Positions 8,254-16,538 of a stretch of DNA of 64,000 nucleotides are shown piece by piece. The stretch is taken from positions 107,645 to 171,644 of the forward strand of contig CAKUVI010000007.1 of assembly GCA_934699095.1 (NCBI GenBank), in the 5' to 3' direction. The notes under the pieces were generated by a model that ran no database searches, was not told where the DNA came from, and saw only the letters and a program-made list of their open reading frames with translations. Each line of letters starts with the position of its first letter. Position 1 is the first letter of the stretch. A program made the translations under genes and the position numbers. Source of the stretch: an uncultured Bacteroidales bacterium. GTDB lineage: Bacteria > Bacteroidota > Bacteroidia > Bacteroidales > WCHB1-69.

Positions 8254-9048
8254 CTACAGATTCTTCTTTATTTCTTTAATCTCTTGAAATAATGTATTGT
8301 AATTTACTGAAAAACCGCTGTTCTTGCGAGAGAAAAGTGAAAGAAATTCCACGTTTTTATGCTTTTCAAATAGGGTTGATACCGCTATGTTGTTCAAAAA
8401 CAGATTGTTGGCCATGGCTTCGCTGACAACCTTTTGGATAGCTACCTTGTATCCCTTGTCTTCGGTTACAATGCCGCTCTTGTTTAAAAATGATGGTCCG
8501 GATTCGAATTGTGGCTTTATCAGAAGCATTATTTGTCCGTTCTCTTCCAAAAATGCATCCATAAATGGCAAGATATATGTCAGAGAGATGAACGATACAT
8601 CGGAGACTATCCAGTCGAATTTTCTGTTCCCTACCTCGGCGGGCGAAAGCTCCCTGAAATCTTTGTTCTCAATTGAGAGCACACGCTCATTCCTGGAAAG
8701 TTTCTGGTCGAGCTGCGCGGTGCCTACATCCACGGCAGCGACGAAGGATGCGCCGTTCTGCAGTGCGCAGTCTGTGAATCCGCCCGTGGAGGAACCGATG
8801 TCCAATACGGTCTTACCTTGGAAATCAAGACCAAAATCACTAATCGCCTTTTCGAGCTTCAAACCGCCCATGCTGACATATTTGTTGAATATGTCTATCA
8901 CTTCAACTGTCGTTTTTTCGCCAATATCTGTCGATGATTTTGTGCAGATTTCGCCGTTGACCATGACTGTTTTGTGCTTTATGGCTGTCTGAGCTTTCTC
9001 CCGCGACGGAAAAAGTCCGTTTTCTAATAGGTATTTGTCTAATCTCAT
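8254..9048 (-). CDS. tlyA: TlyA family rRNA (cytidine-2'-O)-methyltransferase
   Basis: The 264-residue protein combines an N-terminal S4 RNA-binding domain (MRLDKYLLENGLFPSREKAQ, about 1-60) with an FtsJ-like SAM methyltransferase domain that begins at KTVLDIGSSTGGFTDCALQNG near residue 80. This is the layout of TlyA, known to methylate 16S/23S rRNA cytidines in some bacteria and historically called haemolysin A. The rRNA role here is family inference. It is the last gene of a four-gene minus-strand operon, its ATG overlapping the stop of the FG-GAP gene by four bases. No terminator was seen after it. Confidence 0.93.
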   Translation of the reverse strand: MRLDKYLLENGLFPSREKAQTAIKHKTVMVNGEICTKSSTDIGEKTTVEVIDIFNKYVSMGGLKLEKAISDFGLDFQGKTVLDIGSSTGGFTDCALQNGASFVAAVDVGTAQLDQKLSRNERVLSIENKDFRELSPAEVGNRKFDWIVSDVSFISLTYILPFMDAFLEENGQIMLLIKPQFESGPSFLNKSGIVTEDKGYKVAIQKVVSEAMANNLFLNNIAVSTLFEKHKNVEFLSLFSRKNSGFSVNYNTLFQEIKEIKKNL

Positions 9049-11237
9049 TTGCTGATGACCGTTTTTATTGTTGTTGAACCGTTGATTCTTATAAAATAGA
9101 CTCCGTTATTTGCGTTTTTCAGGTTGATATTGACGGATGAACTGTTTATGTTGTGTTCTGTGTGGATTTTTTTACCGAGGATATCAAATATCTCCACCGA
9201 ATTGATTGTCTCTTTGCCGCTGACAGAGAAACATCCGTCGTTTGGGGTGGGGTAGAGCTGGTACTGTGGTCGCATGAGATTTTGTATCCCTACGTGCTCG
9301 GGTGGCTGGCAACCTTTGAATAATGCCGCTCCGCCGGCATAGTTTCCGATGATGATATCGGGGAACTGGTCGCCGTTAAGCTCCGCCACTGCCACACCGA
9401 TGCGCCGCCCTTCCTTGAAATGGTACGGGGTTTGCGCAATGGTCTCAACCAAGTTCTTGTCGGCAAGCTCGAAAGTTCCGTCAATGTTGTTGTCTATGTT
9501 TTTATACAGTGATACGTCTCCTTGTTCATTGCCGCAGAAAAACACGGTGCCATGGTGCTGACTTCTGAACAGGCAAGGCACGCTGTAACCGAAATATGAT
9601 ACATTGGAATCGCGCAGATCGATGCCTCCAAGTGTGTCGGTTATCTTTTGAAAAACAGGGACTGCAGAGCCTGTGTTTTTGAAATAGCTGAACAAACCTC
9701 GCCGGTTGCCGATAATCAAATCGTTATTGCCATCTAAATCCAAGTCGAAAAACTGCGGTGTGCTGCATTCTCCAACATCGATATCACTGAAATTATATAT
9801 GATTTCGCCTATGTTGTTAATTAGTCTGTTGTTTGGCACCATAAGCAGGGTGCCGTCGTTTTGTCCGCAAAGCATATCAACAGTACCATCCCCGTCAAAA
9901 TCTCCGAAGGTTGGGTATAAAGATTTGAAATTCAGTTGTTTAAGATTGCCAAAGTCGTTGGTTTGTAGTGTGAATTTCGGTTGGTTTGTTGTCCCTGTGT
10001 TTTTGTAATAGCTTATTGAAGAGGAGAAATGGGAGTTGATAAATCCGTTCGTGGTTGTGGTGCTGTCGAATTGGCCGTAGTTGCCAATGAACAAGTCTAA
10101 AAGACCGTCAAGGTCAAAATCATACATTACAGGATAGCAGCCGCTTCCCACATCAATCATGTCACCTTGCAGGAAATCAGTCTGAGAGAGTGTGAATTCG
10201 TTGAGTTGGTGATTGAAAAGGTAGATCCAGACGCTGTTGAGATCGCGTGATTTTGTCAGGGAAGGGTCGGAAGGCGAAACGATCAGTGCAGGTTGAGTTT
10301 GTCCGGGCAGGTGTATCAGCGATGCGGCCGGCATGGAGAGAAGGTCAATCGGGCAGTTGCTCGGGAATGTAGTGTCTTGGAGTGTCATCATAGCGGTCTG
10401 TTGTGTGCCGTTGTTATATAGCAGAACCAGGTGCGGCGAGTCAACGTCGCCCACGAGCAGGTCTTCAAGTCCGTTATTGTCGAAGTCGTGGAGCAGAAGA
10501 GAGGACCCGGTATGCCTTTCCGGTCCTGGACCGGTATGTTTGTCGTTGCAGTCGGAGAAAAGAGTGATTTGGTTGTTGTCGGCGGCTTCAGAGAATTTGC
10601 CCCAGCATTCGTCTTCCAGTCTCAGGTCGAAATATCCGTTCTGGGAATAGTTTTTAAGGTAGTGGACGTATCTGCCGAGAACGTAGAAGTTGAGGATGTC
10701 CATTCTTCCATCCATGTCGATGTCTTCAACCACTGGATAGTCGTCGGGAGAGGCATAGAGGTTCACGTATCCGTTGTAGTAGAATGCTTTCAGCGGATCG
10801 GCCACGAGGTTGAACTGAAGGCCGGGGGCAGAGGTGTTCTCAAACACTCTGATTCCTGCGAGGCCGTAGGTGAAGATGTCTGGTTTGCCGTCGTTGTTGA
10901 AGTCTTTGAGCAGAGCCCAATCGTGGAGGTCAGGGAAGAGTCTGGCATATTCTGGGGCGAAGGTGTATCCGGTGCCGTTGTTCAGGAAGGTCAGGATTCT
11001 GTTTCCGTGCTTTTCGAAGGCGAAGAGGTCGTTCAGGCTGTCGCCGTCGAGGTCGATTTCGGAGAATTTGACGGAGTTCAAGCCTCCTGTCCAAGGTAGT
11101 GACAGCTGGTTGTTGTCTTGATATACAGGCACATCAGGCCATCTTTGGAAACCAAAGTCGTAGAGTGCAGGAGTTTGAGCCGTTGAGACGAGAGCGGCAA
11201 TAAGGATAAGCAAGAAGAGGGTGAGGGTATGGCGCAT
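9045..11237 (-). CDS. FG-GAP repeat protein with T9SS sorting domain
   Basis: The 730-residue exported protein starts with a signal peptide (MRHTLTLFLLILIAALVSTAQ). It carries many FG-GAP/VCBS-like calcium-loop repeats of the DxDxDG type, for example DFNNDGKPD, DIDMDGRMD, DFDNNGLED, DFDLDGLLD, DFDGDGTVD and DLDLDGNND. These usually fold into a beta-propeller. The C-terminus (about 650-730) is a T9SS type A sorting domain with YPTPNDGCFSVSG, GVYFIRING and a final KTVISK, so it is probably secreted and anchored to the cell surface. The ATG at 11237 is preferred over an upstream start (11351) because the longer frame lacks a signal peptide and overlaps the M23 peptidase gene. The function is unknown. 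Confidence 0.93.
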   Translation of the reverse strand: MRHTLTLFLLILIAALVSTAQTPALYDFGFQRWPDVPVYQDNNQLSLPWTGGLNSVKFSEIDLDGDSLNDLFAFEKHGNRILTFLNNGTGYTFAPEYARLFPDLHDWALLKDFNNDGKPDIFTYGLAGIRVFENTSAPGLQFNLVADPLKAFYYNGYVNLYASPDDYPVVEDIDMDGRMDILNFYVLGRYVHYLKNYSQNGYFDLRLEDECWGKFSEAADNNQITLFSDCNDKHTGPGPERHTGSSLLLHDFDNNGLEDLLVGDVDSPHLVLLYNNGTQQTAMMTLQDTTFPSNCPIDLLSMPAASLIHLPGQTQPALIVSPSDPSLTKSRDLNSVWIYLFNHQLNEFTLSQTDFLQGDMIDVGSGCYPVMYDFDLDGLLDLFIGNYGQFDSTTTTNGFINSHFSSSISYYKNTGTTNQPKFTLQTNDFGNLKQLNFKSLYPTFGDFDGDGTVDMLCGQNDGTLLMVPNNRLINNIGEIIYNFSDIDVGECSTPQFFDLDLDGNNDLIIGNRRGLFSYFKNTGSAVPVFQKITDTLGGIDLRDSNVSYFGYSVPCLFRSQHHGTVFFCGNEQGDVSLYKNIDNNIDGTFELADKNLVETIAQTPYHFKEGRRIGVAVAELNGDQFPDIIIGNYAGGAALFKGCQPPEHVGIQNLMRPQYQLYPTPNDGCFSVSGKETINSVEIFDILGKKIHTEHNINSSSVNINLKNANNGVYFIRINGSTTIKTVISK

Positions 11238-11239
11238 GG

Positions 11240-12181
11240 TTAACGTATGCGCAGGCGTTGGCCCTCGCGTATGTTGTCGCTCCTGAGGTGGTTGAGCTTC
11301 TTGATTTTGGTGATGGTGGTGTGGTATTTCCGTGCGATGGAGCCGAGGCATTCGCCTCTTCTGACTTTGTGGTATGTAGGAGCTGCAGCAGGCCTGGGGG
11401 CAGGCTTGGGCTGCACGGTCTGAGGAGTGGGGTTAGGAGTGGATACGCTGTAACCGGATATATAGAGTGTGTCGTATTTCAGTTTGAAGTTGTCGAAGTC
11501 GATGATGCGGTTGGGGTTGATGTCGTTGCCTAGGTAGCGCACTTCAAAGTGGAGGTGTGAGCCATAGGAGCGGCCTGTGTTGCCGCCGAGACCGATAATG
11601 TCGCCGGCCTTGACCATCTGGCCAGGGTTGACGAGTCTTTTTGAGAGGTGTGCGTAGTAAGTTTCAAGGCCGTTGTCGTGGCGGATGACCACGAGGTTGC
11701 CGTAGCCGCCGGTGTTAGCTGTGCCTTTGGAGATGCGGACGATGCCGTCGAAGGCTGCGCAGACGGGAGTGCCCTCGGGATAGCCGAGATCAACGCCGCG
11801 GTGCATCCTGCGGTGGCGGTAGCCGTAGTTCGACGTGATGCGGTAGTTGGCTGGATGATGGTATCCGCTCAGCACGATGGTGTCGCGGGCTGCCGAGCCC
11901 TGGTGGCGGTAATGGATGGTCACAATGTCGAAATTCTGGTATAAGTTGAAGCCCGGCATCCAGTTGAAATAGGTGAAAAGCATGCCGTTGCCGTGGTCAA
12001 CGTTGTCGAAGTTGGCATCGTACATGGTGTTGATGAGGTTGCCGAGCGAATCATCCTCGATGATGCCCTCTATTGTCGCCGTGTCGTTTATGACATTGAA
12101 TTTTACATAGTTCTCCTGTGCTTTTGAGCAAATTACAAATGACAAAAACAATAATATATATAATGTTTTGATATTGTTCAT
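11240..12181 (-). CDS. M23 family peptidase with LysM domain
   Basis: The 313-residue protein has a signal peptide (MNNIKTLYILLFLSFVICSKAQ). Its central lysostaphin-like M23 domain has zinc-site motifs HRGVDLG near residue 130 and HLHFEV near residue 215. A proline-rich linker leads to a C-terminal LysM domain (YHKVRRGECLGSIARKYHTT) that binds glycan. It probably cuts peptidoglycan cross-bridges or scaffolds amidases in the periplasm; the HxxxD and HxH residues suggest an active enzyme. It lies three bases after a small lipoprotein gene and two bases before the FG-GAP gene, in one operon. Confidence 0.95.
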   Translation of the reverse strand: MNNIKTLYILLFLSFVICSKAQENYVKFNVINDTATIEGIIEDDSLGNLINTMYDANFDNVDHGNGMLFTYFNWMPGFNLYQNFDIVTIHYRHQGSAARDTIVLSGYHHPANYRITSNYGYRHRRMHRGVDLGYPEGTPVCAAFDGIVRISKGTANTGGYGNLVVIRHDNGLETYYAHLSKRLVNPGQMVKAGDIIGLGGNTGRSYGSHLHFEVRYLGNDINPNRIIDFDNFKLKYDTLYISGYSVSTPNPTPQTVQPKPAPRPAAAPTYHKVRRGECLGSIARKYHTTITKIKKLNHLRSDNIREGQRLRIR

Positions 12182-12184
12182 AAA

Positions 12185-12439
12185 TCAGTGTTTGTACTTC
12201 TTGTTTTGAGTTTTAGGCTTGCTTGGAGCCTGTTTGCGATAGTGTTTCTTGATATAGTAGGTTGTGTGTTGTGAGGTCGTGGAATTCCAGTGGGGGTTGT
12301 ATTTTGTGCGGTTTTTCGAATATCTTGTAGGCCTGTGTGTGCTGCCCTTTGACGAGTTGCATGAAGGCACTGTCAGTGCTGTTACACAGAGGAAAAGTAC
12401 GAATAACACTACACGAAAATATCTTCTATTCTTGTTCAT
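12185..12439 (-). CDS. Small basic lipoprotein
   Basis: This 84-residue product has a signal sequence ending in a lipobox (LTVPSC), so it should be lipid-anchored. The mature part is short, rich in Lys, Arg, His, Tyr and Thr, and probably unstructured (for example YIKKHYRKQAPSKPKTQ). I do not recognise the family. A longer frame starts at 12466, but the promoter -7 element (12471-12464) covers that codon, so the ATG at 12439 is the start. It is the first gene of an operon with the M23/LysM peptidase, which suggests an envelope role, perhaps with peptidoglycan. Confidence 0.75.
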   Translation of the reverse strand: MNKNRRYFRVVLFVLFLCVTALTVPSCNSSKGSTHRPTRYSKNRTKYNPHWNSTTSQHTTYYIKKHYRKQAPSKPKTQNKKYKH

Positions 12440-12463
12440 TTCTGCAAGTAATAAGTTTAACCG

Positions 12464-12471
12464 CAAAGATA
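12464..12471 (-). promoter_or_regulatory. -7 element of the lipoprotein-M23-tlyA operon
   Basis: TATCTTTG on the minus strand ends 24 bases before the lipoprotein ATG. No clear -33 TTTG is visible. Confidence 0.7.
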
Positions 12472-12479
12472 CACTTTTT

Positions 12480-12929
12480 TTAAGTTCGTCGGGCTTTAAA
12501 AAAATCTTTTAGTAATTTGGATGATTCTTCGGCGAGGACGCCTTCGGTGATTTCGGCTTTGGAAGGGAATTTGCCGAGCATGGTGGAGAATCCCTTTTTG
12601 GGGTCCGACGCACCGTACACAAGACGTCTCACCTGTGCATGGGCGATTGCACCGGCACACATCAGGCACGGCTCCAGTGTCACATAGAGATCGCAGTCTT
12701 GCAGGTATTTGGCGCCAAGGGCGTTTTCTGCGGCGGTGATGGCGATGATCTCGGCATGGGCCGTCACATCCTTGAGGGTCTCCGTGAGATTGTGCCCATT
12801 TGCAATAACCCTTCCCTTGCTCACCACAACGGCCCCCACCGGTATCTCGTCTTCGGAAAAGGCCTCCTCAGCCTCCGCCAAAGCCATCCGCATGAAATAT
12901 TCGTCGCCTAAGTTGATGTCGTCAGCCAT
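12480..12929 (-). CDS. tadA: tRNA-specific adenosine deaminase TadA
   Basis: The 149-residue protein has the zinc deaminase signature: HAEIIAI with the catalytic Glu, and PCLMCAGAIAHAQV with the two zinc cysteines. Length, the MRMALAEAEEAF start and the C-terminal region match TadA, which converts A34 to inosine in tRNA-Arg(ACG). A guanine-type nucleoside deaminase is a less likely alternative. The ATG at 12929 is used because the promoter -7 element (12963-12956) lies within the longer frame that starts at 13016. Confidence 0.9.
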   Translation of the reverse strand: MADDINLGDEYFMRMALAEAEEAFSEDEIPVGAVVVSKGRVIANGHNLTETLKDVTAHAEIIAITAAENALGAKYLQDCDLYVTLEPCLMCAGAIAHAQVRRLVYGASDPKKGFSTMLGKFPSKAEITEGVLAEESSKLLKDFFKARRT

Positions 12930-12955
12930 TTTTTTCCTTCTTTTTTTTATCGTGG

Positions 12956-12963
12956 CAAAGATA
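12956..12963 (-). promoter_or_regulatory. -7 element of tadA
   Basis: TATCTTTG on the minus strand, 27 bases before the tadA ATG. It fixes the shorter start of that gene. Confidence 0.7.
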
Positions 12964-13030
12964 TAAAAATGTGCCATTTGTTTTGTTGGCATCTCATAAT
13001 TTTTGTGTTTCGCCATTATGTTAAAAATTC

Positions 13031-13038
13031 TATATTTG
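13031..13038 (+). promoter_or_regulatory. -7 element of the tyrosine ammonia-lyase cluster
   Basis: TATATTTG sits 31 bases before the ammonia-lyase ATG. No second strong promoter was seen before the later cluster genes, so the five genes are probably one transcript. Confidence 0.7.
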
Positions 13039-13068
13039 CAAGTTTTTTATTTTTGAAAATCTGAAGAG

Positions 13069-14598
13069 ATGAAAAATGATGTGTTTTCTCTTGCCGAGGT
13101 TGAAAAGATTGTTTTTGACGGCAAGAAACTTAAGCTTAAGGAATCTTTAAAACACGAAATATCAGAATGTTACGAATTTTTGAAGGAGTTTTCCTCTGAC
13201 AAAATAATATATGGTATAAACACAGGGTTCGGTCCGATGGCGCAATGGCGGATACACGACGATGATTTGAAGGCGTTGCAGTACAACATCATCCGAAGTC
13301 ACTCCACTGGAGCCGGGGAGCCTCTTCCCGACGATTGCGTGAAGGCGGCCATGGTTGCCCGTTTGGGCACATTTCTGCAAGCCCGTTCGGGTGTTCATCC
13401 GGAATTGGTGGAACTCCTTGTGGGGATGATAAACAACGACATCATCCCGATGATTCCGCAGCATGGGAGTGTGGGGGCGAGCGGCGACCTTGTACAGCTG
13501 GCGCATCTGGCCCTCACAATGATTGGCGAGGGGAAGGTGCACTACAAGGGGGAATGGCGGCCGTCGGCTGAAGTGCTCTCCGAGTGCGGCCTCAAGCCTT
13601 TTACCATCCATATCCGCGAAGGCCTGTCCATCACCAACGGCACCAGCGTCATGACGGGAATATCTATTGTGAACATGCACCAAGCCGACAAGCTGCTTGA
13701 CCTCGCAGTGTTGGCAAGCGTGATGATGAACGAGATCGCTAATTCGTTCGACGACCTCATGTCGGAGGAGCTCAACGCCGTTCGCAGGCATCCTGGGCAG
13801 CAGGCTGTGGCCGCATGGATGCGTGAAATCGCCAAAGACAGCAGGCGTCTGCTGAAACGCGAACACGCCTTATACGACGGACATCATCAGGAAGAGACAT
13901 TCGACCACAAAGTGCAGCCTTATTACTCGCTGCGCTGCATTCCGCAGATCCTCGGCCCTGTGTATGAGACCTTCGAAAACTGCAAAAGGGTGATCGAAGA
14001 GGAGCTGAACTCGGCCTGCGACAACCCTATAGTCGATCCGGTGGCCAAGAACGTGTTCCATGGCGGCAACTTCCACGGCGACTATATCTCTCTTGAACAG
14101 GACAAGGTGAAAATCGCCATGGTGCGCCTTGTCATGACTATGGAACGTCAGCTCAACTACCTGTTCCACGACCGCATCAACGGCATACTCCCACCGTTCC
14201 TGAACCTCGGGAAGCTCGGACTCAACTATGGAATGCAGGCCTGCCAGTTCACCGCCACATCAACAACTGCCGAATGCCAGACGCTCGCGATGCCGAATTA
14301 TGTGCACAGCATCCCCAATAACAACGACAACCAGGATATCGTGAGCATGGGCACCAATACGGCGCTGCTCACAAAGAGGGTGATCGACAATGCATGGCAG
14401 GTGATGTCTATCCACTTCATAGCCTTGGCGCAGGCCGTTGACTGCCTCGGTATAAGCAAAGAACTCTCTTCCAAGACACGGAAAATGTATAGACAGATAC
14501 GAGATATCTGCCCTAAATTTGTTGAAGACACGCCATTTTACGATGATATCCTAAATGTGGAAAATTTTTTGAAACAAAACTCATTAAAGATAAGATGA
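13069..14598 (+). CDS. Aromatic amino acid ammonia-lyase, probably tyrosine ammonia-lyase
   Basis: The 509-residue enzyme belongs to the HAL/PAL/TAL family. The MIO prosthetic group forms from ASG in GSVGASGDLVQLAHLAL, near residue 148. The protein is closest in my memory to the tyrosine ammonia-lyase of Flavobacterium johnsoniae. Shared stretches include the YGINTGFGPMAQ region, LQYN-IRSHS, HGGNFHGDYISLE and SIPNNNDNQDIVSMGTN. It would therefore turn tyrosine into 4-coumarate, the aryl starter of flexirubin and aryl polyene pigments. Histidine ammonia-lyase is the alternative, but no hut genes are nearby and the next genes are fatty-acid-synthase-like. It overlaps fabG by four bases. Confidence 0.88.
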   Translation: MKNDVFSLAEVEKIVFDGKKLKLKESLKHEISECYEFLKEFSSDKIIYGINTGFGPMAQWRIHDDDLKALQYNIIRSHSTGAGEPLPDDCVKAAMVARLGTFLQARSGVHPELVELLVGMINNDIIPMIPQHGSVGASGDLVQLAHLALTMIGEGKVHYKGEWRPSAEVLSECGLKPFTIHIREGLSITNGTSVMTGISIVNMHQADKLLDLAVLASVMMNEIANSFDDLMSEELNAVRRHPGQQAVAAWMREIAKDSRRLLKREHALYDGHHQEETFDHKVQPYYSLRCIPQILGPVYETFENCKRVIEEELNSACDNPIVDPVAKNVFHGGNFHGDYISLEQDKVKIAMVRLVMTMERQLNYLFHDRINGILPPFLNLGKLGLNYGMQACQFTATSTTAECQTLAMPNYVHSIPNNNDNQDIVSMGTNTALLTKRVIDNAWQVMSIHFIALAQAVDCLGISKELSSKTRKMYRQIRDICPKFVEDTPFYDDILNVENFLKQNSLKIR

Positions 14599-15323
14599 AA
14601 TACGCACTTGTAACAGGAGGTTCGCGTGGCATCGGCCGCGCAACAGCCATCAGACTTTCACAAAACGGGTTCGCGGTCATTGTCAACTATATCAGCAACG
14701 ACGAAGCAGCCCAGAACACCAAGGTTGAGATTGAAAAGGCAGGCGGGGTGTGTGAACTCTTGAAGTTCGACATCTCTGACGAGAAAGCCGTGGATGATGC
14801 TTTGCGGCGGTGGGAGGAGTCACACCCTGACGATTTCATTTCCGTGCTGGTGAATAATGCCGGGACGCGCCGCGACAATCTGATGATGTTGATGAGCGAC
14901 GAAGATTGGCACAGCGTCATCAACACACCTCTGAACGGCTTCTTCTACATCACCAGACGACTCCTCAAACAGATGCTCTCCCACAGGGAGGGCAGAATCA
15001 TCAACATGGCGTCGCTGTCAGGCTTGAAAGGTGTGCCGGGACAGACGAACTACAGTGCAGCCAAGGCTGCCATCATCGGCGCCACAAAAGCCCTGGCCCA
15101 GGAAGTGGCCAAGCGCAAGATCACGGTGAACGCAGTCGCACCGGGCTTCATAGCCACAGACATGACCAAGGACCTTGACCAGGATATGCTGAAAAAGATG
15201 ATACCTGCGGCACGCTTCGGCACTCCTGAAGAGGTTGCTGCGGCCGTGGCTTTCCTCGCCAGCCCCGAGGCATCCTACATCACTGGACAGGTCCTGCAGG
15301 TCAACGGCGGACTCTATTCTTAG
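14595..15323 (+). CDS. 3-oxoacyl-ACP reductase, FabG-like
   Basis: This 242-residue short-chain dehydrogenase has the NADPH loop VTGGSRGIGRA, the NNAG motif, and the catalytic Ser-Tyr-Lys set (MASLSG, then YSAAKAA). The C-terminal ASYITGQVLQVNGG is typical of FabG. It would reduce 3-ketoacyl groups on an acyl carrier protein. Its start overlaps the ammonia-lyase stop (ATGA), so the two are translationally coupled. This points to chain extension of an aryl starter rather than housekeeping fatty acid synthesis. Confidence 0.9.
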   Translation: MKYALVTGGSRGIGRATAIRLSQNGFAVIVNYISNDEAAQNTKVEIEKAGGVCELLKFDISDEKAVDDALRRWEESHPDDFISVLVNNAGTRRDNLMMLMSDEDWHSVINTPLNGFFYITRRLLKQMLSHREGRIINMASLSGLKGVPGQTNYSAAKAAIIGATKALAQEVAKRKITVNAVAPGFIATDMTKDLDQDMLKKMIPAARFGTPEEVAAAVAFLASPEASYITGQVLQVNGGLYS

Positions 15324-15338
15324 CAAAACAGCATCCAA

Positions 15339-16529
15339 ATGGCACAAACAACCGACAAACTCTGGAACAGCGAATATGTGAAGGTCATGGCGACAAATTT
15401 CTCGCTGTTTTTTGCCTTCTACATATTGACGCCATTGTTGCCTATCTACTTGAGCGAAAGGTTCGGGGCGGGCAAGGATGTCATCGGTTTGGTGCTCTCA
15501 GGCTATACCATCACAGCTCTCCTGTTCCGTCCTTTCAGCGGTTACATCGTCGATTCTTTCAACAGAAAGCGTGTGCTGGTGTTTTTCATGGTGCTCAGCC
15601 TGGTTTTTTACGGTTTTTACTTGATTGCAGGCACTCTGTTTTTGTTTACCATAGTGCGCACGCTACATGGTGGCCCTTTCGGTGCAGGGACTGTTGCCAA
15701 TTCAACTGTGGCAATCGACGTGCTGCCCTCTTCCCGCCGCAATGAAGGCATTGGCTATTATGGCCTGAGTAACAACATAGCCACTGCGATAGCTCCCACC
15801 GCCGGCATCGCCATCTACAAACTCACAAACAATTTTAACATACTATTTCTGATAGCACTGTTCTTCGCCTTTGTCAGCGTTGTGACTGCTTCAACGGTGA
15901 AGCTGCCCAAACGTTTGCCTGTGCAGAACAAGAAAAAGATATCTTTAGACAGATTTTTCCTGACTAACGGATGGTTTTTAGGCGCTAATGTGGCCTTCTT
16001 TTCATTGTGCTATGGTGTGCTGAGCAATTATCTGGCCATCTATGGCAAAGAAGTACTCGGGATAACTCACGGCACGGGAATGTTTTTCTTCCTGTTGTCT
16101 TTGGGATTGATAATGTCGAGGTTGCAAGGGGGCGAGTCGTTGCGCAAGGGGCGACTTACAAGGCACGCAGGTGTCGGCATTCTCATTTCCACTGTCGGAT
16201 ACTCCACATTCGTGATATCCCCGCATCCTGTATGCTTCTACTTGTCTGCACTGTTGGTCGGTCTCGGGAACGGCCACATGTATCCTGCTTTCCAAAACAT
16301 GATTATCGTATCTGCGCATCACAATGAGCGCGGAACCGCCAACTCAACCCTGCTCACTTGCTGGGATATAGGGATTGGACTTGGTGTGCTGATAGGTGGT
16401 GTCATTTCAGAGTATGTGAGCTATCAGGCAGCATTCTGGACTGTTGTAGCGGTTCATATTGCAGGAGCCCTAATGTTTTTCACCTTCACGAACAGGATGT
16501 TTGAGAAAAGAAGGATTATAGAAGATTGA
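15339..16529 (+). CDS. MFS transporter
   Basis: The 396-residue inner-membrane protein shows about twelve hydrophobic segments and the loop 2-3 signature in GYIVDSFNRKRVLVFF. It belongs to the major facilitator superfamily with a drug-efflux look. The substrate cannot be read from sequence. Its place 15 bases after fabG and nine bases before the ketosynthase suggests export of the cluster's product or of 4-coumarate. Confidence 0.88.
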   Translation: MAQTTDKLWNSEYVKVMATNFSLFFAFYILTPLLPIYLSERFGAGKDVIGLVLSGYTITALLFRPFSGYIVDSFNRKRVLVFFMVLSLVFYGFYLIAGTLFLFTIVRTLHGGPFGAGTVANSTVAIDVLPSSRRNEGIGYYGLSNNIATAIAPTAGIAIYKLTNNFNILFLIALFFAFVSVVTASTVKLPKRLPVQNKKKISLDRFFLTNGWFLGANVAFFSLCYGVLSNYLAIYGKEVLGITHGTGMFFFLLSLGLIMSRLQGGESLRKGRLTRHAGVGILISTVGYSTFVISPHPVCFYLSALLVGLGNGHMYPAFQNMIIVSAHHNERGTANSTLLTCWDIGIGLGVLIGGVISEYVSYQAAFWTVVAVHIAGALMFFTFTNRMFEKRRIIED

Positions 16530-16538
16530 TTGTAAAAA

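Noticed and set aside
10431..11099. Long plus-strand frames opposite the FG-GAP gene, and similar ones opposite tnaA, korB and the giant gene
   Set aside because: They are antisense shadows of strongly supported genes; the coding-strand proteins have clear motifs and the shadows have none.
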